Source: Candidatus Phaeomarinobacter ectocarpi (GTDB lineage Bacteria; Pseudomonadota; Alphaproteobacteria; CGMCC-115125). Taken from it: a stretch of DNA of 64,000 nt. The notes beneath the pieces were generated by a model. That model searched no databases. It saw only the letters and a list, made by a program, of their open reading frames with translations, and was not told where the DNA came from. Below, piece after piece: positions 59,625 through 64,000 of the stretch. The stretch covers positions 165,535 to 229,534 of the forward strand of contig NZ_HG966617.1 of NCBI RefSeq assembly GCF_000689395.1, in the 5' to 3' direction. Numbering within the stretch: position 1 is the first letter of the stretch; each line of letters opens with the position of its first letter. Made by a program: the position numbers and the translations under genes.

Positions 59625-61241
59625 ATGACACACGATCAAAGTTTCAATGAAGACAATCGGTTTGGCTCGGCTGGCTGGGCGGATGATTACGACCTGCGCG
59701 GTGCTGGCCTGTTTGACGGCAAAGGATTGCCGCTTGGCTACTTCAACCGCAAGCCGATTCATTTGGATGGTGATGCGCCGTTGCTGACTGTCGGCGGCGC
59801 TGGCAGCGGCAAGCTGCGCGATCTGCTTGGCCATGTGGCGATCAATGCCAAAGGGCAACCGACACTCTGGCTTGATCCGCGCGGCGAGATATTTTCCATC
59901 TGCCAACACACTTTTGCGCCCGCCAATGAATATGCCTATGGCTGGAATCCCATGGGCATTGCAGACCTGCCAAGCCATAGCTGCAATCCGCTGGATATTC
60001 TGAGCCTCAATAGTCCGCGTCTGCACGCCGATTCAAAGTTCATCTGCGAGGGGATCATCCCGCTCTCTGGCAGTTCCAATGGCCAGTATTTTGAGCTGCG
60101 TTCGCGTGAATGGCTGGATGCGCTTCTCAAAGCCATTGTGGAATGGCGCGGCGCGGTGAGTTACGCGGCTCTGTGGCGGGTGGTGAATACTATTGAAGGC
60201 GATCCGCCTGCATGGGCGGACATGCTGGAGCGCATGCTGTCCTCCCGCTTTGATGACGTGCGCCGCGTTGGTGCAGAAATGCTCACCAAGCAGCAAGAAA
60301 GCCCCAAAGAGTTCGGCTCAATCCTTGGCGAGATATATGCGCATCTCAATTTCTTGAGTGATCCGGCCTTGCTGGCCGCACTGGAAGGCGATGACTTTTC
60401 GCTCTCAGCGCTCTGTGATCCCTCCAGAACCTCCAGCGTGTTCCTCAATATTCCGGCGGAATATCTCAAACTCTGGTCGCCGCTGATCCGCACCTTTGTG
60501 ACCGTCACGATGCTGTACAAGTCGCGCGCGCCGCAGGCACCGCGCATCACAATGGTGGTAGACGAAGCTGGCCAGTTGGGGCGCTTTGAAGCGCTGCTGT
60601 CGGCCTTCTCCTATGGCCGTGGCTTTGGGGTGCGCACATGGGCGCTGTTCCAGGACATTGGCCAAATTGCCCGTAACTTTGATCGCTCTGCTGTGCAGTC
60701 CTTTATGGGCTCAGCGCAGGTACGCCAGTTCTTTGGTGTGCGCGATTATGAGACTGCAAAGCTCGTCTCGGACATGCTGGGCAGCGAGACTCTTTCTTAC
60801 GATGGGTTTGAGTATCAGCAAGCGGCCAAGCGCGAGAAGTGGCAGGCCGCCAAGCAGGCTCTGTTTGGTGATGATCCACTTGCGCAAGGCTATGACCTTG
60901 GCCACTACGCCAAGAATGCGGAGCACCAGACCAAACAAGCTCGCCAGCTTCAAATGCCCGATGAAATCCTGCGGCTACCGGAAGATCAGCAAATTCTCTT
61001 TATCTCCGGCCTGAACCTCAATCCGATCCTTGGCAACAAGTTCCCGTATTATTCCCGGCGAGAAAACGCCGGGCGGTATCTGCCAAACCCGTATCACCCG
61101 CCGCGTGATCGCATGCAGGTGGTCACGCGCTTTGGGCGCAAATGGGCGGCAGTCTTGGATCAGCCTGTTCCGGCCAAGTGGCGGGCTTTCCCCCAATATC
61201 AGTCCGGCAGGGCGCTAAGCGTTGAGGGTTATCCCCTTTAG
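59625..61241 (+). CDS. VirD4/TraG-type conjugative coupling protein
   Basis: 538 residues. Walker A GGAGSGK (57-63), a central LNPLDIL-like segment with TLWLDPRGE, Walker B MVVDEAGQLG and an NAPGRNPYY-like C-terminal region. There is no N-terminal membrane anchor of the VirD4 type, which may be supplied by the small membrane proteins upstream. It would bring the relaxosome to a type IV secretion channel, which this element does not encode. Confidence 0.88.
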   Translation: MTHDQSFNEDNRFGSAGWADDYDLRGAGLFDGKGLPLGYFNRKPIHLDGDAPLLTVGGAGSGKLRDLLGHVAINAKGQPTLWLDPRGEIFSICQHTFAPANEYAYGWNPMGIADLPSHSCNPLDILSLNSPRLHADSKFICEGIIPLSGSSNGQYFELRSREWLDALLKAIVEWRGAVSYAALWRVVNTIEGDPPAWADMLERMLSSRFDDVRRVGAEMLTKQQESPKEFGSILGEIYAHLNFLSDPALLAALEGDDFSLSALCDPSRTSSVFLNIPAEYLKLWSPLIRTFVTVTMLYKSRAPQAPRITMVVDEAGQLGRFEALLSAFSYGRGFGVRTWALFQDIGQIARNFDRSAVQSFMGSAQVRQFFGVRDYETAKLVSDMLGSETLSYDGFEYQQAAKREKWQAAKQALFGDDPLAQGYDLGHYAKNAEHQTKQARQLQMPDEILRLPEDQQILFISGLNLNPILGNKFPYYSRRENAGRYLPNPYHPPRDRMQVVTRFGRKWAAVLDQPVPAKWRAFPQYQSGRALSVEGYPL

Positions 61242-61262
61242 AAAATTTTGCGGAGCAATCCC

Positions 61263-61538
61263 ATGACCGACAACACCGACAAACAGCCCGGCAAGCGTCC
61301 CAGCCATATCGCCTATTCCGTGCGCGAGAACCAAGAAGGCAAAGCCTTCTTCAACCGCGTGGGCTCAGCGTTCAAGCACAAAGACGGCAACGGTTTTGAC
61401 GTTGCTCTTGATGCAACACCTGTGAATGGCCGCATCACCCTGCGCACACCCAAAGAGCGGCTGGATGCCAGGCGCAACGGTGAATCCAACACGCAAGAGC
61501 AGGACAAAGCGCGTGAAGATGGAGATCGCTCGTCATGA
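61263..61538 (+). CDS. small protein of unknown function, transfer operon
   Basis: The ATG at 61263 has GGAG 7 nt upstream. 91 residues, hydrophilic. SHIAYSVRENQEGKAFFNRVGSAFKHKDGNGFDVALDATPVNGRI is a compact beta-like core of a type often found next to mobilization genes. It overlaps the next gene by 4 bp (ATGA). No assigned function. Confidence 0.6.
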   Translation: MTDNTDKQPGKRPSHIAYSVRENQEGKAFFNRVGSAFKHKDGNGFDVALDATPVNGRITLRTPKERLDARRNGESNTQEQDKAREDGDRSS

Positions 61539-61819
61539 AAAAAGACTTCGACAAGGTTCACACGCCGGAAAGCCATATCAAAACACGCGCAGAACTGTTG
61601 GCACGGCTGCGCGTGCGGGAACGCCCGGCCTATGAGCGGAACTTCATCCCGCATGGTCACATCACCACGCAGGTGCACAAGGCCGTCAAAGCCAGCCATG
61701 AGCGGCGTATCGCGGAGCTGCGGGAATCGCTCGGTAGTGCCAAAGAAGGGCTTGAGACGGAGTTTGCCCTCAAACCCAAAGAAGGCCAGGCACGAGCAGA
61801 TTTTGGGCGCAGTCGATAG
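61535..61819 (+). CDS. small charged protein, transfer operon
   Basis: 94 residues, basic and helical (ELLARLRVRERPAYERNF, SHERRIAELRESLGSAKEGLETEF). No recognised domain. It is translationally coupled to the preceding small gene and ends with a hairpin. Confidence 0.6.
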   Translation: MKKDFDKVHTPESHIKTRAELLARLRVRERPAYERNFIPHGHITTQVHKAVKASHERRIAELRESLGSAKEGLETEFALKPKEGQARADFGRSR

Positions 61820-61824
61820 AGGCG

Positions 61825-61850
61825 GAGCCGCTAACGCGGCTCTGCTTTTC
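61825..61850 (+). terminator. hairpin terminator
   Basis: GAGCCGC-TAAC-GCGGCTC stem followed by a T-rich stretch, directly after the small charged gene. Confidence 0.6.
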
Positions 61851-61875
61851 CTTCCGTATACAGAATAAATGCTGG

Positions 61876-61893
61876 ACAGAATTGGAATTCTGT
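61876..61893. promoter_or_regulatory. palindrome upstream of recombinase operon
   Basis: ACAGAATTGGAATTCTGT has perfect 8-bp arms. It lies in the gap before the recombinase operon (62092), where an operator or attachment-related site would be expected. Confidence 0.45.
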
Positions 61894-62091
61894 ATTAGTG
61901 TATAGGACGATATTCCTACAAGTGCGTCCGGATTTTGCCGCTCAATATTAGAGCGCTTGATACCGCAAAAAGGCTTGGGGCTTTCCCCCGAATTACCGCC
62001 GGACGCTGCTTAGAATCTCTTTCATCAACAAACCCATAGTGACCCGGCGCGGGGCGGCTTTGCCATTCCGCTTGACGGGCGGAGTGCGCCT

Positions 62092-62367
62092 ATGTTTCAG
62101 AGTTATTCCCACGACCGTTATCTGCCGTACCTGCAGGAGTTTGATCTATCCAGGCAGGATAAATGCGCATTGATCGATGCGCTGTGGGGGCTGCTGTCGG
62201 GAATACTTGATGCTGAAGAAGAAGGCTGTGGACAACTTTCTGCCGATGGCAATGCCGACACCCATGCAGGGCCGGATGCGGTAAAATGGAAGGGATCAAA
62301 AACAACAACCAGTGAATTTACCCGTGTAGCGGCGATTGCCGCCCCGCCGGGAGAGGAGTCGCCATGA
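62092..62367 (+). CDS. small protein coupled to serine recombinase
   Basis: 91 residues; a helical N-terminus (YSHDRYLPYLQEFDLSRQDKCALIDALWGLLSGILDAEEEG) and a disordered tail. The core resembles small proteins regularly preceding serine recombinase genes in rhizobial and rhodobacterial elements. It overlaps the recombinase start by 4 bp. A recombination directionality or regulatory role is possible. Confidence 0.55.
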   Translation: MFQSYSHDRYLPYLQEFDLSRQDKCALIDALWGLLSGILDAEEEGCGQLSADGNADTHAGPDAVKWKGSKTTTSEFTRVAAIAAPPGEESP

Positions 62368-63944
62368 TCGGATTTTCAGAAAAGGAACATCACGGATTAA
62401 AGCGTGCCGTCATCTATGCGCGTGTTTCGACAAAGACGCAGCTTCGCGATGGCCATGGACTTGAATCGCAAGAGCTGACCTGCCGTCACTATGCTGAGTT
62501 CAAGGGCTATGAAGTGGCCGATGTTTTCAAGGATGACATCACTGGCAGTGGAACCAAGCGTCCGGCAATGCAAGAGATGTTGGCTTTCATGCGCAAACGA
62601 AAGCGCAGCGAATGCTTCGTGGTCATCATTGATGATATCTCGCGCCTTGCGCGTGATTTCCGCGCCCATCTGAACCTGCGTGAAGCCATTGAGAAAGTGG
62701 GCGGGGTGCTGGAAAGCCCAAAGATGTTCTTCGGCGATGATCCGGTCAGTCAATACTCAGAGGGAATTCAGGCCCTCAACGCAGAGTTTTACCGCAAGCA
62801 GAACCGGCAACAGGTGATCTCGCGCATGCATGCGCGGACCCTTAATGGCTACTACCTGTTCGGACCTCCCTTTGGATATCGGTTTGAGAAGGTCGTCGGG
62901 CACGGCAAAATGATCGTACCGGATGAGCCGATGGCTTCGATCGTCAAAGAGGCTCTGGAGGGCTTTGCCACGGGTCGGTTCCATACCGCAGCCGAGGTGC
63001 GCCGGTTCCTTGAAAAATTTCCCGCCTTCACCGACGGCAAGAAGAACGGCCTGGGCACCGATGTGGCCTTCAACCTGCTGCGTCGCCCTCTCTATGCTGG
63101 GCTGATTACGGTTGCAAAATGGAACCTGTTTCTGCATCCCGGAAAGCATGAGCCGCTGATCAGCGTTGAAACTTATCAGCGTATTCAAGACCGGCTGGAT
63201 GGGCGCAGCTATGCCCGTCCGCAGGTCAACTTACATGTGGATTTCCCAATGCGTGGCATTGTGAACTGCGCCTCCTGTGATCGGCCCATGACCGCTGGCT
63301 GGTCGAAGGGGCGTAGCGCCAAGTACCCCTATTATCTCTGTCAGACCAAGGGGTGTGAGCGGCACCGTAAGTCGATCCGGCGTGAGAAGGTTGAGGGCGA
63401 TTTCCGCTCGCTGCTGCACCGTCTGACGCCCGCTCCGGCGCTGTTGGCGCTTGTGCGCCAGATGCTGCAAGACCTCTGGGCGCAGCGTCAGGCCCGTGCA
63501 GGGGCGGTGGCTTTGGATGCCCAACGCGAAGCGCTGGCAATGGCCCGCAAGAGCGACGGATTGCTGGAGCGGCTGGTGAATACAGATGACCCGGTATTGA
63601 TCAAAACCTACGAAACCCAGGTCAAAGCTCTGGAGACCAAGCGGCGGGCGCTGCTGGAAAGCGCGAAAAAGCCTGCCGAAAATCGCAAGACCTTTGATGG
63701 GGTTTATCGAACCGCCTGTGCCTTCCTCTCAAACCCTTGTGCCATATGGGATAGAGACGATTTTGAGTTGCGTAAAACACTGCTGAAAATGGTCTTCCCA
63801 GCGGGTGTTTCCTACTCAAAAACTGAAGGCTATCGAACCGCGGGAATCGCAGCACCACTAAGGCTTTTAGAGCGTATTGGGGGTGCGTTTGAGGGGGTGG
63901 TGGAGCCAGGCGGAATCGAACCGCCGACCTCTTGCATGCCATGA
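62364..63944 (+). CDS. large serine recombinase (element integrase)
   Basis: 526 residues. N-terminal catalytic domain with Ser22 (VIYARVSTKTQ), ISRLARDF and NRQQVISRMHARTLNGYYLFGPPFGYRF; a recombinase domain; a zinc-ribbon NCASCDRPMTAGW..YYLCQTKGCERHRK; and a coiled-coil tail. The last residues (EPGGIEPPTSCMP) are encoded by the antisense of the tRNA-Ala gene, so the stop codon lies inside the attachment site. It is the probable integrase of this mobile element. Confidence 0.93.
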   Translation: MIGFSEKEHHGLKRAVIYARVSTKTQLRDGHGLESQELTCRHYAEFKGYEVADVFKDDITGSGTKRPAMQEMLAFMRKRKRSECFVVIIDDISRLARDFRAHLNLREAIEKVGGVLESPKMFFGDDPVSQYSEGIQALNAEFYRKQNRQQVISRMHARTLNGYYLFGPPFGYRFEKVVGHGKMIVPDEPMASIVKEALEGFATGRFHTAAEVRRFLEKFPAFTDGKKNGLGTDVAFNLLRRPLYAGLITVAKWNLFLHPGKHEPLISVETYQRIQDRLDGRSYARPQVNLHVDFPMRGIVNCASCDRPMTAGWSKGRSAKYPYYLCQTKGCERHRKSIRREKVEGDFRSLLHRLTPAPALLALVRQMLQDLWAQRQARAGAVALDAQREALAMARKSDGLLERLVNTDDPVLIKTYETQVKALETKRRALLESAKKPAENRKTFDGVYRTACAFLSNPCAIWDRDDFELRKTLLKMVFPAGVSYSKTEGYRTAGIAAPLRLLERIGGAFEGVVEPGGIEPPTSCMP

Positions 63945-63973
63945 CAGCGCTCTCCCAACTGAGCTATGGCCCC
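63898..63973 (-). tRNA. tRNA-Ala (anticodon GGC), possible chimera
   Basis: 76 nt including CCA. Acceptor arms GGGGCCA/TGGCTCC pair with a G-U at position 3-70, the alanine identity element; D and T arms are intact. The anticodon loop ATGGCAT gives anticodon GGC. The anticodon stem reads CTGTC against GCAAG, with two mismatches (positions 29-41 and 30-40). The 3' half overlaps the recombinase gene. Whether it is charged and used is uncertain. Confidence 0.82.
63899..63914 (+). repeat. candidate right attachment repeat
   Basis: GGTGGAGCCAGGCGGA inside the tRNA-Ala 3' end, direct repeat of 42914-42929. Confidence 0.45.
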
Positions 63974-64000
63974 GAAAAACCATTTTTAGGCGCCGTTCTC

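Noticed and set aside
1..64000. Ribosomal RNA genes, prophage structural genes or insertion sequences
   Set aside because: No rRNA-like, capsid/tail or DDE transposase sequence was recognised in any region.

Overview
The window is a piece of an alphaproteobacterial chromosome (GC-rich, with a NepR-EcfG-PhyR general stress locus, which is specific to Alphaproteobacteria). The mix of haloalkane dehalogenase, P450, sulfatase, sterol desaturase-like and many SDR genes would fit a Parvibaculales/Rhodobiaceae-like, possibly marine, heterotroph; that placement is inference. All calls come from reading sequence and translations; no database search was run.

Region 1 (1-28.9 kb) is a patchwork of catabolic and detoxification genes, each beside its own regulator: SDRs, a MOSC protein, DUF1254 plus sterol-desaturase-like genes next to a Crp-family regulator, DUF2306 and membrane genes divergent from a LysR gene, TetR plus amidohydrolase, nitroreductase, a CmcJ-like oxidoreductase, a DsbA-fold isomerase and SDR divergent from HxlR, haloalkane dehalogenase divergent from TetR with a clear operator, a P450/DUF3237 operon, a large STAND/LuxR (MalT-like) regulator, a luciferase-like monooxygenase, and a lipoprotein sulfatase. 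Embedded at 15.1-19.2 kb is the four-gene set ATP-grasp, alpha-E, transglutaminase and proteasome-like Anbu peptidase. One flavin reductase gene (19.1-19.7 kb) is frameshifted.

Region 2 (29-43 kb) is a general stress response block: response regulator, PRC-barrel protein, a HisKA_2 kinase with an apparently degraded ATPase domain, EcfG, NepR, PhyR, then small stress-type genes (DUF883, CsbD, two DUF1328 paralogues, an entericidin-like lipoprotein), an FNR-like regulator, an AI-2E-family permease, an HWE kinase and a phospholipase D-VTT fusion. Several of these, and the ATP-grasp/Anbu operon 14 kb away, carry upstream GGAAC-N17-GTT elements with constant spacing, so they look like one EcfG regulon.

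Region 3 (about 43-63.97 kb) ends in an integrative mobilizable element inserted at a tRNA-Ala(GGC) gene. It carries a MobC-like protein, a relaxase, ArdA, a Hachiman anti-phage system (HamA, HamB) with a co-directional DUF3223 gene, a resolvase, several unknown genes including an ankyrin-containing three-gene operon, a VirD4-type coupling protein, and a large serine recombinase whose reading frame runs into the tRNA gene. No type IV secretion channel genes are seen, so transfer would need a helper. A 16-bp direct repeat of the tRNA 3' end at 42.9 kb may mark the left edge, which would make the hydrolase/TetR/GFA genes at 43-45.2 kb cargo. The tRNA has two mismatches in its anticodon stem, compatible with a chimera formed by integration.
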